Both the position numbers and the translations under genes were made by a program. The notes below the pieces were generated by a model, which saw nothing but the letters and a program-made list of their open reading frames with translations, had not been told where the DNA came from and did no database searches. A DNA stretch of 64,000 nucleotides, from the NCBI GenBank assembly GCA_902464015.1, contig CABQHM010000007.1, forward strand, positions 1-64,000, written 5' to 3'. Shown piece by piece: positions 34,056 through 42,829 of this stretch. The stretch comes from an uncultured Coriobacteriales bacterium (GTDB lineage: Bacteria; Actinomycetota; Coriobacteriia; Coriobacteriales; UMGS124). Within the stretch, counting starts at the first letter, position 1, and the number at the start of each line of letters is the position of its first letter.

Positions 34056-35849
34056 CTATTTCACAATGGGCATCTCAAAGCGCTCGAACGCCTCCACCAT
34101 CTTCTTGTGGCGCAGGACGAAGTGCACCGCCGGAGACGTGTTTTTGGACACGAGCACCCACCCATCCGGGCGCACGGTGATCTGAATGTTGCGAAAGCCC
34201 AGGTCAGGCCCCCACGCGAGGTGCCATGTGGGGTGTGCCGCCGCGAACGCCTCGGTTTGCTCGATGTGCTTGCGGTAGGTTTGGGCGCCATAGGGAACGC
34301 TGTGCGTGCAAAACGCCTCGCCCAGCGCCAGGTGGGCAGATGCGGCGCTGAGGTTGCCCTCGTCTACGCGCGAGATGGTGACGACGGTCTCGCCGTGGGC
34401 AAGCTCGCTTTCAGCGCGTGCAAGCTGTGCCGCGCGTGCCATGCGAACCCGTTGCGCTTCCGCCTCGTCGAGTGTTGAGGCGGCAATCGCCTCTTCGAGC
34501 AGCTCTTCACTCATGGTGTAGAGGGGCGGCGCCGACATGACGTGCATGCGCTCGCCGCTTTGCGCAGCCTCATGCATCAGGAAAGCGGCCAGCTCGCCCG
34601 CTTGCTGCACGGTATAGACGTTTGCGAGGGGCTTGGCGGTCGCAAGCAAGTCGTTTGCGCGCTGTCTGAAATGAGCGACCGTCCCCTCGTCGCGGAAAAG
34701 CTGGCAGCCCACGTGTTCGTAGGCGCCCGCTACGGCCTGGCCTTCGAGCGCCGCTGTCTGCGACGAGCGCACGAGGTGCGCGAACGGCCCCGTTGGCTGC
34801 GAGGGCAGGTAGTAAGGCCGGACCATGCCTGTCATATACAGGGGAAGCCAGGCCTCAAGTCCGAGCATCATTTCGGGCAGGCCGCGTCCCACGTTATGTA
34901 TGTTGTCGATGGGGTGTCCTGTGCGCAGCAGCACCGCGAGGGAGGCTATCCATCGAGCAGGAAACTCGGGCTTGGCCTGCATTTTGTCTTGCATTGGCAT
35001 GTCAGAGAACATGACGACGGAACTGCCTGCGGGCTCGGTTGCCGCAGCGGCGAGAAAGTCCAGCTCGGCCTGGCAAAAGCCGTCGACACCTGCATAAAAC
35101 GTGTAAAGGGCCTCTGTCGCGGGGTTCTTCCGTGCCTCCTCGCCACTCTTGCCTGCAGCCTCTTCTTGCGCGTGCACCGCCTGCATTGCAGCCAGGTAGG
35201 TGTCGAGATTGAACGAGTCGAGCTTGCGCAGGAACGGCTCGATGCTCGATTGGGTCTGTGCGTCCTGCTCGGCTTGCAGCCAAGCCGATGTGAGTGTGGC
35301 GAGCGCCTTCAAGGCACTTTCGCCTTGCATGTCCATCTCGGAAACGACGTCCCCGTCAGGCCCGGCTGCCTCTTTGCACAAGGCAAGCAATGCGTCCTGC
35401 GCGTTTGCGCCAAGTGCCCTCTCGGCAAAGAATGTGCCCGCTGCCTGGGCGAACTCGTCGAAGTTCGAGACGTTGCGGGTCTGGGAACACACGCGGGAGA
35501 TGTAGGAGGGGCTGTATCCCAGCGCCTCGGCAAGCTTGGCGCGCGTCACACCGAAGGCATCGAGTAGGGCTGTGAGCTTGGCGCCCGCCCCCTGCGGGGT
35601 CTGGCTGCGCGAGCCTGCAAGCAGTGCCTCGCATATCTTGTCGGCGTCGAGCACGCGGCCCTTCTCCTGTGCCAGCTCGCACAGGGCAAGCGCAATCTCC
35701 CGCGCCGGAAGCGACCCCGCGTCGGGCGTGCGCGTGCCGGCAAGGTAGCGGCTTACTGTGGAGGCGGACATGCCGCAGGCCTGTGCCAGCTCTTTGCCCG
35801 TGCAGCCGGCCCCGTCCATGCAGCGCCTCAACACCTGCGAGAATTCCAT
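34056..35849 (-). CDS. Transcriptional regulator with two N-terminal XRE-type HTHs and a large C-terminal domain
   Basis: A 597-residue protein. HTH 1 is at residues 18-38 (GKELAQACGMSASTVSRYLAG) and HTH 2 at 102-121 (TRAKLAEALGYSPSYISRV). The remaining ~450 residues are a mixed alpha/beta region of unknown fold containing LDLGFRNIQITVRPDGWVLV-like sequence near the end. ATG 35849 follows AAAGGGGG; upstream in-frame sequence includes promoter DNA and was rejected. It is divergent from the CoA-ligase-like gene, and two identical 12-mers in the shared promoter suggest autoregulation and control of that gene. The effector is unknown. Confidence 0.78.
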   Translation of the reverse strand: MEFSQVLRRCMDGAGCTGKELAQACGMSASTVSRYLAGTRTPDAGSLPAREIALALCELAQEKGRVLDADKICEALLAGSRSQTPQGAGAKLTALLDAFGVTRAKLAEALGYSPSYISRVCSQTRNVSNFDEFAQAAGTFFAERALGANAQDALLALCKEAAGPDGDVVSEMDMQGESALKALATLTSAWLQAEQDAQTQSSIEPFLRKLDSFNLDTYLAAMQAVHAQEEAAGKSGEEARKNPATEALYTFYAGVDGFCQAELDFLAAAATEPAGSSVVMFSDMPMQDKMQAKPEFPARWIASLAVLLRTGHPIDNIHNVGRGLPEMMLGLEAWLPLYMTGMVRPYYLPSQPTGPFAHLVRSSQTAALEGQAVAGAYEHVGCQLFRDEGTVAHFRQRANDLLATAKPLANVYTVQQAGELAAFLMHEAAQSGERMHVMSAPPLYTMSEELLEEAIAASTLDEAEAQRVRMARAAQLARAESELAHGETVVTISRVDEGNLSAASAHLALGEAFCTHSVPYGAQTYRKHIEQTEAFAAAHPTWHLAWGPDLGFRNIQITVRPDGWVLVSKNTSPAVHFVLRHKKMVEAFERFEMPIVK

Positions 35850-35871
35850 GGCATCCCCCTTTGAGCCAAGA

Positions 35872-35964
35872 TTCTTGGTGCCATCAGTATAGAGCCCCTT
35901 GCCCGCCAGCAGGTTCGTCCGTCTGCCGACGGTTGCATACAGCCGCGCGTGCTTCTTGGTGCCA
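35872..35964. promoter_or_regulatory. Paired TTCTTGGTGCCA operators in a divergent promoter
   Basis: The identical 12-mer TTCTTGGTGCCA occurs at 35872-35883 and 35953-35964. The second lies in the symmetric CTTGGTGCCAAG; the first overlaps CCAAGATTCTTGG. Candidate -10 boxes are TATACT on the minus strand (35886-35891) and TATAGT on the plus strand (35982-35987), so each copy lies near one of the two start sites. Confidence 0.6.
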
Positions 35965-36037
35965 AGCGCCGCCGGATGCGCTATAGTGCAAGCCATGCGC
36001 AAGAGACGCACACCGACCATAGAAAGGGGATACCCGC

Positions 36038-37276
36038 ATGAAGATGAAGCCGTTCCAGCTGGACGCCATCCTCAAAGAGCTCACGACCATTCAGGAGCGT
36101 AGTCCGTTCTACGCCAAGAAGTTCGCGGGCATCGACATGTCTACCATCCGCACGCAGGAGGACTTCGAGAAGCTTCCCTTCTCCGAGAAGGCAGACCTGC
36201 GCGAGGCGTATCCCCTGGGAATCCAGGCGGTTCCCGACGAAGAAGTCGTTCGCATCCACTCCTCTTCGGGCACGACCGGCACCCCCGTCATCATCCCTTA
36301 CACCCAGAAGGACGTCGACGACTGGACCGAGATGTTCGCCCGCTGCTACCGCGCCATCGGCTGCACGAGCAAAGACCGCATTCACATCACCCCTGGTTAC
36401 GGCCTGTGGACTGCAGGCATCGGCTTCCAGCTCGGTGCCGAGCGCATGGGCGCCATGGCCATTCCCATGGGCCCGGGCAACACCGAGAAGCAGCTGCGCA
36501 TGATGGAGGACCTGCAGTCCACCGTCCTGTGCGCCACCTCGTCGTACGCCCTGCTTTTGGCCGAGCGCATTGCCCAAGAAGGCATCCGCGACAAGCTCGC
36601 CCTCACCAAGGGCCTCATTGGTTCCGAGCGCTGGGGCAAGAAGATGCGCGAGCGCATCGCCGACGAGTTGGGCGTCAAGCTCTACGACATCTACGGCCTC
36701 ACTGAGATTTATGGCCCGGGCGTGGGCGTGAGCTGCGATTATGACTGCGGCATCCATGTGTGGGACGACTATGTGTACGTGGAGGTCGTCGATTCCAAGA
36801 CGGGCAAGAACCTGCCCGACGGCGAGGTGGGCGAGCTCGTGATCACCACGCTCGTCAAGGAAGGCGCGCCGCTCATCCGTTACCGCACGCACGACCTGTC
36901 GAGCATCATCCCCGGCGAGTGCCAGTGCGGATGCGAGCACACTCGCATTTCCCAGCTTGTTGGCCGCACCGACGACATGTTCAAGGTCAAGGGCGTCAAC
37001 ATGTTCCCCGCTCAGGTGGAGGAAGTCTGCGCCGCTGTTGACGGTGTGAGCAGCGAGTATCAGGTCATGATCGACCACCTTGCCGGCAAGGACATCATGA
37101 CTGTGTACTTCGAGTGCGACTCGGACGACCCGCTCGTGCGTCGCGACATCGAGGCCACGATGGTCGAGACGTTCAAGAACCGCATCGGTGTCACCATCGT
37201 GCCCAAGGCCGTGGGCATCGGCGACCTTCCCCGCTCGGAGAAGAAGTCCACGCGTATCTACGACAACCGCTACTAA
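36038..37276 (+). CDS. Phenylacetate-CoA ligase family adenylate-forming enzyme
   Basis: A 412-residue member of the PaaK branch of the ANL superfamily, which activates an aryl or arylacetic acid to its CoA thioester via an adenylate. The P-loop-like SSSGTTGTPVIIPYT is at about residues 83-97, YGLTEIYGPG is the adenylate-binding region, and YRTHDLSSIIPGEC with GRTDDMFKVKGVNMFP is the hinge region. Length is close to the usual ~430. ATG 36038 follows GAAAGGGGA. Phenylacetate or indoleacetate are family substrates; which one applies is not visible. Confidence 0.88.
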   Translation: MKMKPFQLDAILKELTTIQERSPFYAKKFAGIDMSTIRTQEDFEKLPFSEKADLREAYPLGIQAVPDEEVVRIHSSSGTTGTPVIIPYTQKDVDDWTEMFARCYRAIGCTSKDRIHITPGYGLWTAGIGFQLGAERMGAMAIPMGPGNTEKQLRMMEDLQSTVLCATSSYALLLAERIAQEGIRDKLALTKGLIGSERWGKKMRERIADELGVKLYDIYGLTEIYGPGVGVSCDYDCGIHVWDDYVYVEVVDSKTGKNLPDGEVGELVITTLVKEGAPLIRYRTHDLSSIIPGECQCGCEHTRISQLVGRTDDMFKVKGVNMFPAQVEEVCAAVDGVSSEYQVMIDHLAGKDIMTVYFECDSDDPLVRRDIEATMVETFKNRIGVTIVPKAVGIGDLPRSEKKSTRIYDNRY

Positions 37277-37297
37277 GGCGGGCTGCATCGGGTTTGG

Positions 37298-37329
37298 GGG
37301 GCGCCTCGCGCACATGCGGGGCGCCCCTT
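37298..37329 (+). terminator. Possible terminator after the CoA ligase
   Basis: GGGGCGCC/GGCGCCCC stem with a 14-nt loop; only TTCT follows, so it may be weak. Confidence 0.4.
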
Positions 37330-37441
37330 CTCATGTCCGTTTGCCGCAATGCGTCTATGCGCGCCGCTTTGCAGGTACAATGACCCAGACTGTGCCCCGG
37401 CCTTGTGGGCGGGCGCTACCTATATGAGAGGGAGAACACCC

Positions 37442-37708
37442 ATGATCGAGACCGACTTCACCCCCAAGGGCGTGTGCGCCCGCAACATCCACGTCGTTCT
37501 TTCCGACGACGGCAAGACCATCGAGTCCGTCGAGTTCACCAATGGCTGCAACGGCAACCTCAAGGCCATCGCCAAGCTCGTGAAGGGCGCGCCCGTCGAC
37601 GAGATCGTTGGCAAGATTGCCGGCAACACCTGCGGCAACCGTCCCACCTCGTGCGCCGACCAGCTTTCCATCGCCCTGCGCGAGGCCCAGGCTCTCGCCG
37701 ACGAGTAA
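37442..37708 (+). CDS. TSCPD-domain protein (TIGR03905 family)
   Basis: An 88-residue small protein: FTPKGVCARNIHVVL at the start, VEFTNGCNGNLKAIAKL in the middle and the cysteine-bearing CGNRPTSCADQLSIAL near the end match the TSCPD domain, found alone or at the C-terminus of some ribonucleotide reductases. The conserved cysteines suggest metal or redox function, but no activity is established. ATG 37442 follows GAGAGGGAG. The IscR-like regulator starts nine bases after its stop. Confidence 0.85.
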   Translation: MIETDFTPKGVCARNIHVVLSDDGKTIESVEFTNGCNGNLKAIAKLVKGAPVDEIVGKIAGNTCGNRPTSCADQLSIALREAQALADE

Positions 37709-37717
37709 GCACTCGCC

Positions 37718-38173
37718 ATGCTTGTTTCCACCAGGGGCCGCTACGGCATGCGCATGATGATCGACATCGCCCGCCATCAGGGTCAGGGCCGTGTCGCGTT
37801 GCGCGAGATAGGCGAGCGCCAGGGCATCTCCGTCAAGTACCTCGAGCAGCTTGCGCGCGCCTTGTGCGCTGCGGGCTTGCTTGAGGGCAGCCGCGGCCAG
37901 GGCGGAGGCTATGTCCTGGCAAAGTCGGCCGACGACATCACGGCCGGCCAGATCCTGCGTGCAACGGAAGGCTCCACCGCCCCCGTGTCGTGCCTGACGG
38001 GCGATGAGGAGTGCCCCCGACAGGCGGACTGTGAGACGAACGCCTTCTGGGTGGGTCTCAACAAGCTCATCAGCGCCTATGTCAACGGTTATTCCCTGGC
38101 CGATTTGGTCAACGATTCGCAGGGCACGGGTCTCACTCCCGGCTCATGCATCGGCGCCAACCATAGGGGATAG
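37718..38173 (+). CDS. Rrf2/IscR-family transcriptional regulator
   Basis: A 151-residue regulator with the N-terminal winged helix (MLVSTRGRYGMRMMIDIA, then ISVKYLEQLARALCAAGLL, GGGYVLAKSADDIT). Cysteines in CLTGDEECPRQADC (C-x6-C-x5-C) match the IscR/RsrR Fe-S ligand set, so it probably senses cluster status, oxygen, nitrosative stress or cysteine. It starts nine bases after the TSCPD gene and ends five bases before the beta-rich protein gene, indicating an operon. No suf/isc genes are nearby. Confidence 0.9.
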   Translation: MLVSTRGRYGMRMMIDIARHQGQGRVALREIGERQGISVKYLEQLARALCAAGLLEGSRGQGGGYVLAKSADDITAGQILRATEGSTAPVSCLTGDEECPRQADCETNAFWVGLNKLISAYVNGYSLADLVNDSQGTGLTPGSCIGANHRG

Positions 38174-38178
38174 CTGAG

Positions 38179-39396
38179 ATGTCCGACGTTTCGCTAGACG
38201 ACGAGGCGCTTAAGCAGGGCGAAGACGAGGCATCCCAGGGGCAGGAGCCTGCCCCTGCCGAGCCCATCGACGCGTCGAACCAGCTCAATTCCGACGGCGT
38301 CCCCTATGGCGAGCCCGACGATGACGGCAATGTCGCCGTCATCGCGAGCTTCATGGACATCATGGACGAGGTGGATTACGTCCCCGACGCCTCGTTTACC
38401 CTGCCTGCGGGATGCGTGCCGTACGTGTCGTGCGATAACTGGGCTGCCGCGGTGCAGGCCAACACCGACGGGCGCACGTTCACGCGCCTGGGATGCCTCG
38501 ACCTCAACACGGGCGATTACACTGTTTTGCTCGAGGGGGGCATAACGGGGCAGGGCTACGCGGTGAGCGAGGCTCGCATCACCGATGACCTGGTGACATG
38601 GGTGGAGGTGCACAACTCCACCGACGACTGGGCCTTCTATGCCTGTCGTTTCACGGGGACGCCCATCACGCTCACCTCGGCCGGTCTTGTCAAACTGGGC
38701 GAAGGCGACTCCGAATGGCTCGCCCCCTCTTTTGATGCTTCCGGTAGCCAGGTGGTGTGGCAGGTCATGCCCGATCCGGCTGGGTCGCACTCCAAGGAAC
38801 ATTCGCACGCCTACGTGTGGACTCTGGGTTCCTCGGAGGGCGCCGAGGTCTGGGACTCACCGGGCCGCTTTGCCTGTGCACCCTCCATCTCCGACGGTGT
38901 GCTCACCATCGCGCCGCGCGTGAAGGCCGATGAGGGCGTCTACTACGGGATAACAGCCCTGTCCATGGCAGGGCAGCGGGCTCAAATCGACCAGCTCGTA
39001 ATGCCCGCGTCGGTCAAGCCGTTCTTCGCGACCTACACGAGTCTGGGGTTTGCCTTCAGCGTCGAGGCGAACTACGGCTACGGCGGTCTTCTCGGTTCCA
39101 TGGGATATTACATCGGACCTGGCGAGGGCCCTTATCACTATGTCGTGCGTGAGCCGGGGGCCCAGATCTGCCAGGTCGGCGGGCTGCTCGTCGTGAAGAG
39201 CCGCATGTCGTATTTCGTCGTCGACGTCGCGCGTATGACGTACGCACGCATCACGGCGGCCAACGGCTGTACCGACTTCGGCGATTACCCTGCCACGCAG
39301 GGAGTTGTTAACAAGTTTGTAACGTTTGCCACTATAAAAGATGGCACTTCGGGGATACCTTCCAGCGTATTGGTAAGGATTTTTTCGCTTTCGTAG
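38179..39396 (+). CDS. Hypothetical beta-propeller-like protein without signal peptide
   Basis: A 405-residue protein I cannot assign. After an acidic, Asp/Glu/Pro-rich N-terminus of about 65 residues comes a series of beta-hairpin units with repeated phrases such as LDLNTGDYTVLL, DDLVTWVEVHNST, SGSQVVWQVMPDP and MSYFVVDVARMTYARI, reminiscent of TolB/WD-type propellers. There is no signal peptide or membrane segment, unusual for this class in monoderms. The gene follows the IscR-like gene by five bases. Confidence 0.68.
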   Translation: MSDVSLDDEALKQGEDEASQGQEPAPAEPIDASNQLNSDGVPYGEPDDDGNVAVIASFMDIMDEVDYVPDASFTLPAGCVPYVSCDNWAAAVQANTDGRTFTRLGCLDLNTGDYTVLLEGGITGQGYAVSEARITDDLVTWVEVHNSTDDWAFYACRFTGTPITLTSAGLVKLGEGDSEWLAPSFDASGSQVVWQVMPDPAGSHSKEHSHAYVWTLGSSEGAEVWDSPGRFACAPSISDGVLTIAPRVKADEGVYYGITALSMAGQRAQIDQLVMPASVKPFFATYTSLGFAFSVEANYGYGGLLGSMGYYIGPGEGPYHYVVREPGAQICQVGGLLVVKSRMSYFVVDVARMTYARITAANGCTDFGDYPATQGVVNKFVTFATIKDGTSGIPSSVLVRIFSLS

Positions 39397-39508
39397 GGTA
39401 TACTGCATTACGACTATGTATTTGTGACTGCGTGGTCGCGCGCGGCTGGTCCATCCAAGGCGAGCTGCCCCGGTGCGCATCGGATTTCGCTTGCGAAGGA
39501 GACTGCCC

Positions 39509-40225
39509 ATGGCACAGGAAAAGTTCAGGATCCTGCTCGTCGAGGATGAGAAGCCCATCCGTGACGCGGTGACGGCTTACCTCGAGCGCGAGGAGAAGTA
39601 TTCCGTCGTGGGCGTGGGCGACGGCCAGTCCGCCGTCGAGGAGTTCGAGAAGCACCAGTTCGACCTGGTCATCCTCGATCTCATGCTCCCCAAGCTTACC
39701 GGCGAGCGCGTTTGCCGCGCCATCCGCGACACCTCCGAGGTGCCGATCATCATGCTGACCGCCAAGGGCGAGGTCGACGACCGCATCATCGGCCTGCAGC
39801 TCGGCGCTGACGACTACCTGGTCAAGCCCTTCTCGCCCCGCGAGCTCGTTGCCCGCGTCGGCGCGCTCCTGCGTCGTGCCCGCCAGGATTCCGAGCCCCA
39901 GCTCGAGGTTCTCGACTTCGGCGAGCTTGTCATCGACGTCTCCGGCCACAAGGTCTCGGTCAACAAGCACGAGGTTGAGCTCACCGCTTCCGAGTTCAAG
40001 CTCCTCACCACGCTTGCCCGTTATCCCGGCCGCGTCTACACCCGTATGGAGCTCGTCGAGAAGGTCCTCGGCTACGACTTCGAGGGTTACGAGCGCACCA
40101 TCGACTCCCACGTCAAGAACCTGCGCGCCAAGCTGGGCGATGACCCGCGCAACCCCAAGTGGCTCTACACCGTCCATGGCGTGGGCTATCGTTTCGAGGC
40201 CCCCAAGAAGGACGACGCCGAGTAG
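39509..40225 (+). CDS. OmpR/PhoB-family response regulator
   Basis: A 238-residue regulator. Receiver domain: acidic pocket E12-D13, phosphoacceptor Asp57 in VILDLMLP, LTAKGE switch region and KPFSPREL lysine. C-terminal winged helix: SEFKLLTTLARYPGRVYTR and RTIDSHVKNLRAKLG...VHGVGYRF. ATG 39509 is preceded by GAAGGAG. The histidine kinase follows 142 bp downstream. A TATACT -10-like box is at 39400-39405. Confidence 0.93.
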   Translation: MAQEKFRILLVEDEKPIRDAVTAYLEREEKYSVVGVGDGQSAVEEFEKHQFDLVILDLMLPKLTGERVCRAIRDTSEVPIIMLTAKGEVDDRIIGLQLGADDYLVKPFSPRELVARVGALLRRARQDSEPQLEVLDFGELVIDVSGHKVSVNKHEVELTASEFKLLTTLARYPGRVYTRMELVEKVLGYDFEGYERTIDSHVKNLRAKLGDDPRNPKWLYTVHGVGYRFEAPKKDDAE

Positions 40226-40367
40226 GCAAGTCACCCTTTTGCACCAGCCCTGCGCCGGGCGTCTGGCCATATGGCTCGACGTTCGGCGTTTTTTGTTGCG
40301 GCCGCCTGCCTGCGCATGAGGCCGCGCCTTGTATTGTCAGACCTACTTTTGATTCGAGGTATGAGCC

Positions 40368-41816
40368 ATGGCGGGGGAGAAGCCGCGCGCTTCGCAGAAT
40401 TCCAAGTTGAGCTTCAGGGCACGCGTTGCAACGGGCTTTGCCGTTGTCGCGATTCTCACGACGGTTCTGTTCGTGGTGGTGCTGAGCATCTCGTGGAACG
40501 AGGAGTTCCACAACTACACGCGCTCCACGCTTGAGGAGCTCGCCGACTCCACTGCCGCCACCCTTGAGCGTTCCTATGCCAACAAGGGGTATTGGACGGC
40601 TTCCGATTTGGAGACTGCCGCCTCAAGCGCCGAATCTCTCGAGGACATCGGTGTGCAGATCTGCGATGCCAAGAAGACGGCCGTGTACGATTCCACGCTT
40701 GCCGCTTCCGGTCAGACCGCCAATTCCTATGCGACTGACATGTCGCTGGCGCCTGCCGCCTCGCAGATGGTGAGCGTCGACGTGCATGGGCGCTCCGGCG
40801 AGAAGGTCGGCACAGTGTCGGTGTGGGTGTACGGCTCGGAGTACCTGCTCACCCAGCGTGACGAGTCCTTCCGCACCGGCTCGTTCAAGGCCATCGGCGT
40901 GGCCGGCTTTGTGGCCGTTTTGCTTTCCGTGATTTTGGGATTCGTCATCTCCCGCGTGCTCACGACTCCCGTGCGCACCATTTCCCACACGGCCGCCCGC
41001 ATCAAGGAAGGCGAGCTGTCTGCCCGCTGCGGCGTCAGGGGCAAGGACGACCTGGGTCAGCTCGGCGAGACGTTCGACGAGATGGCCGAGAAGATTGAGA
41101 ACGACCGCGAGCTCGAGCGCCGCCTCACTAACGACATGGCCCACGAGCTGCGCACTCCGCTCATGAGCATGCTTGCCACCGTCGAGGCCATGCAGGACGG
41201 CGTCTACGCGTGCGACCAGGAGCATCTGGCGCTCGTGCGCAGCGAAATCACGCGTCTGTCGCGCCTGGTCGATGGCATGCTGTCGCTGTCGCGCCTGGAG
41301 AACGGCTCGGTGCATATGGACAGCGTCCCCACCGACGCGGTCGAGCTTGTGGCCGGCATCACAGCCACTCACAAGGCCATGCTCGACGAAGTGGGCCTTG
41401 ACCTGCGATTTGAGAATGCCTGCGACACCGACGAGCTTGTGGTGGAGCTTGACCGCGACACCATCACCCAGGCAGTGACCAACTTCATTTCCAACGCCAT
41501 GCGTTACACGCCTGCTCCCGGTACCGTGACGGTGCGCGTGAGGCGCGACGGCAACGATGCGCTCATCAGCGTGCAGGACACGGGCATCGGCATTGCCAAG
41601 GAAGACATCTCCCGCGTGTTTGGTCGTTTCTGGCGCGCCGAGGAGAGCCGCAACCGTGCCAAGGGCGGCCTGGGCGTGGGCCTTGCCGTCACGAAGGAGA
41701 TCGTCGACCGCCACCACGGCAAGATCGAGGTTGACTCCACCCAGGGCGTGGGCACGACGTTCACCTTGCGCCTGCCCCTCAAGCAGCCCAAGATCAAGCA
41801 GTCCAAGGAAGACTAG
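40368..41816 (+). CDS. Membrane sensor histidine kinase
   Basis: A 482-residue kinase, cognate to the upstream response regulator. One membrane helix at about residues 22-44, an extracytoplasmic sensor of ~120 residues, a second helix (AVLLSVILGFVISRVL), a HAMP domain (ARIKEGELSARCGVRGKDDL), a dimerisation domain with the phosphorylatable His in MAHELRTPL, and an ATPase domain with NFISNAMRYT, DTGIGI and GGLGVGLAV. All catalytic boxes are intact. Stimulus unknown; the sensor is Ser/Ala/Asp-rich without a recognised ligand fold. Confidence 0.93.
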   Translation: MAGEKPRASQNSKLSFRARVATGFAVVAILTTVLFVVVLSISWNEEFHNYTRSTLEELADSTAATLERSYANKGYWTASDLETAASSAESLEDIGVQICDAKKTAVYDSTLAASGQTANSYATDMSLAPAASQMVSVDVHGRSGEKVGTVSVWVYGSEYLLTQRDESFRTGSFKAIGVAGFVAVLLSVILGFVISRVLTTPVRTISHTAARIKEGELSARCGVRGKDDLGQLGETFDEMAEKIENDRELERRLTNDMAHELRTPLMSMLATVEAMQDGVYACDQEHLALVRSEITRLSRLVDGMLSLSRLENGSVHMDSVPTDAVELVAGITATHKAMLDEVGLDLRFENACDTDELVVELDRDTITQAVTNFISNAMRYTPAPGTVTVRVRRDGNDALISVQDTGIGIAKEDISRVFGRFWRAEESRNRAKGGLGVGLAVTKEIVDRHHGKIEVDSTQGVGTTFTLRLPLKQPKIKQSKED

Positions 41817-41941
41817 GCGCGGTTTTTCTATAGAAAGCCGTGTTGCGTCACCCAGGCGCTGGCATGGCATTAAATAATCAGTCGGTTGAGCAACCGGTTC
41901 GTGTGGCGGCGCCAGGGCCGCCCACGGTGAGAGGAGAAGCA

Positions 41942-42829
41942 ATGTCTGAGACTGAAATGCTGAGGCCCGACTCGCAGGGCAAGGTGCGCGACATCTACGA
42001 TCTGGGCGACAAGCTGCTCATCGTTGCGAGCGACCGCATCAGCGCGTTCGACTACATCCTTCCCTCCGAGATTCCCTTCAAGGGCGAGGTGCTCACGCGC
42101 ATCTCCAAGTTCTGGTTCGAGAAGTTCGCCGACCTGGTGCCCAACCACATGCTGTCCACCTCCGTCGCCGACCTGCCCGAGCAGTTCCAGCCCTACGCTG
42201 ACTACTTGGCCGGTCGCTTCATGCTCGTGAAGAAGGCCAAGCCGATCATGGTTGAGTGCATCGTGCGCGGCTACCTCACCGGCAGCGGCAAGAAGACCTA
42301 CGACCAGGACGGCACCGTCTGCGGCATCAAGCTCCCCGAGGGTCTCACCGAGGCCTCCAAGCTCGCCGAGCCCATCTTCACCCCCTCCACCAAGGCCGCA
42401 ATCGGCGACCACGACGAGAACATTTCCTATGAGCAGCTCGTCGAGCGCGAGGGTGCCGAGATTGCCTCCCAGCTGCGCGACCTGTCCATCAAGATTTACT
42501 CCGCCGCCGCTGAGTACGCTGCCACCCGTGGCATCATCATCGCCGACACCAAGTTCGAGTTCGGCATCATCGACGGCCAGATCACGCTCATCGACGAGTG
42601 CATCACGCCCGACTCCAGCCGTTTCTGGCCGGCCGAGGGCTACAAGGAGGGCGAGGTCCAGGACAGCTTCGACAAGCAGTATGTCCGCAACTGGCTGAAG
42701 GCCAACTGGGACTTTACCGGCGAGCCCCCTGCGCTTCCCGCCGACGTCCTCGAGGTTTCCTCGAAGAAGTACTGCGAGGCTTATACCATGCTCACCGGCA
42801 CTGAGTTCGTGAGCGAGGGATCTCGCTAA
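41942..42829 (+). CDS. purC: SAICAR synthetase
   Basis: Joins CAIR and aspartate with ATP in de novo purine synthesis. The 295-residue protein has the SDRISAFDYILPSEIPFKG motif, the VECIVRGYLTGSG segment and LIDECITPDSSRFWP, all family signatures. ATG 41942 follows GAGAGGAGAAG. The stop overlaps the next ATG (TAATG). purL follows after one intervening gene. No purine riboswitch or PurR box was recognised upstream. Confidence 0.95.
   Translation: MSETEMLRPDSQGKVRDIYDLGDKLLIVASDRISAFDYILPSEIPFKGEVLTRISKFWFEKFADLVPNHMLSTSVADLPEQFQPYADYLAGRFMLVKKAKPIMVECIVRGYLTGSGKKTYDQDGTVCGIKLPEGLTEASKLAEPIFTPSTKAAIGDHDENISYEQLVEREGAEIASQLRDLSIKIYSAAAEYAATRGIIIADTKFEFGIIDGQITLIDECITPDSSRFWPAEGYKEGEVQDSFDKQYVRNWLKANWDFTGEPPALPADVLEVSSKKYCEAYTMLTGTEFVSEGSR

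Noticed and set aside
41825..41836. Perfect palindrome TTTCTATAGAAA after the histidine kinase gene
   Set aside because: Twelve AT-rich bases next to GG/CC could be a weak terminator or an operator, but nothing else supports either reading.
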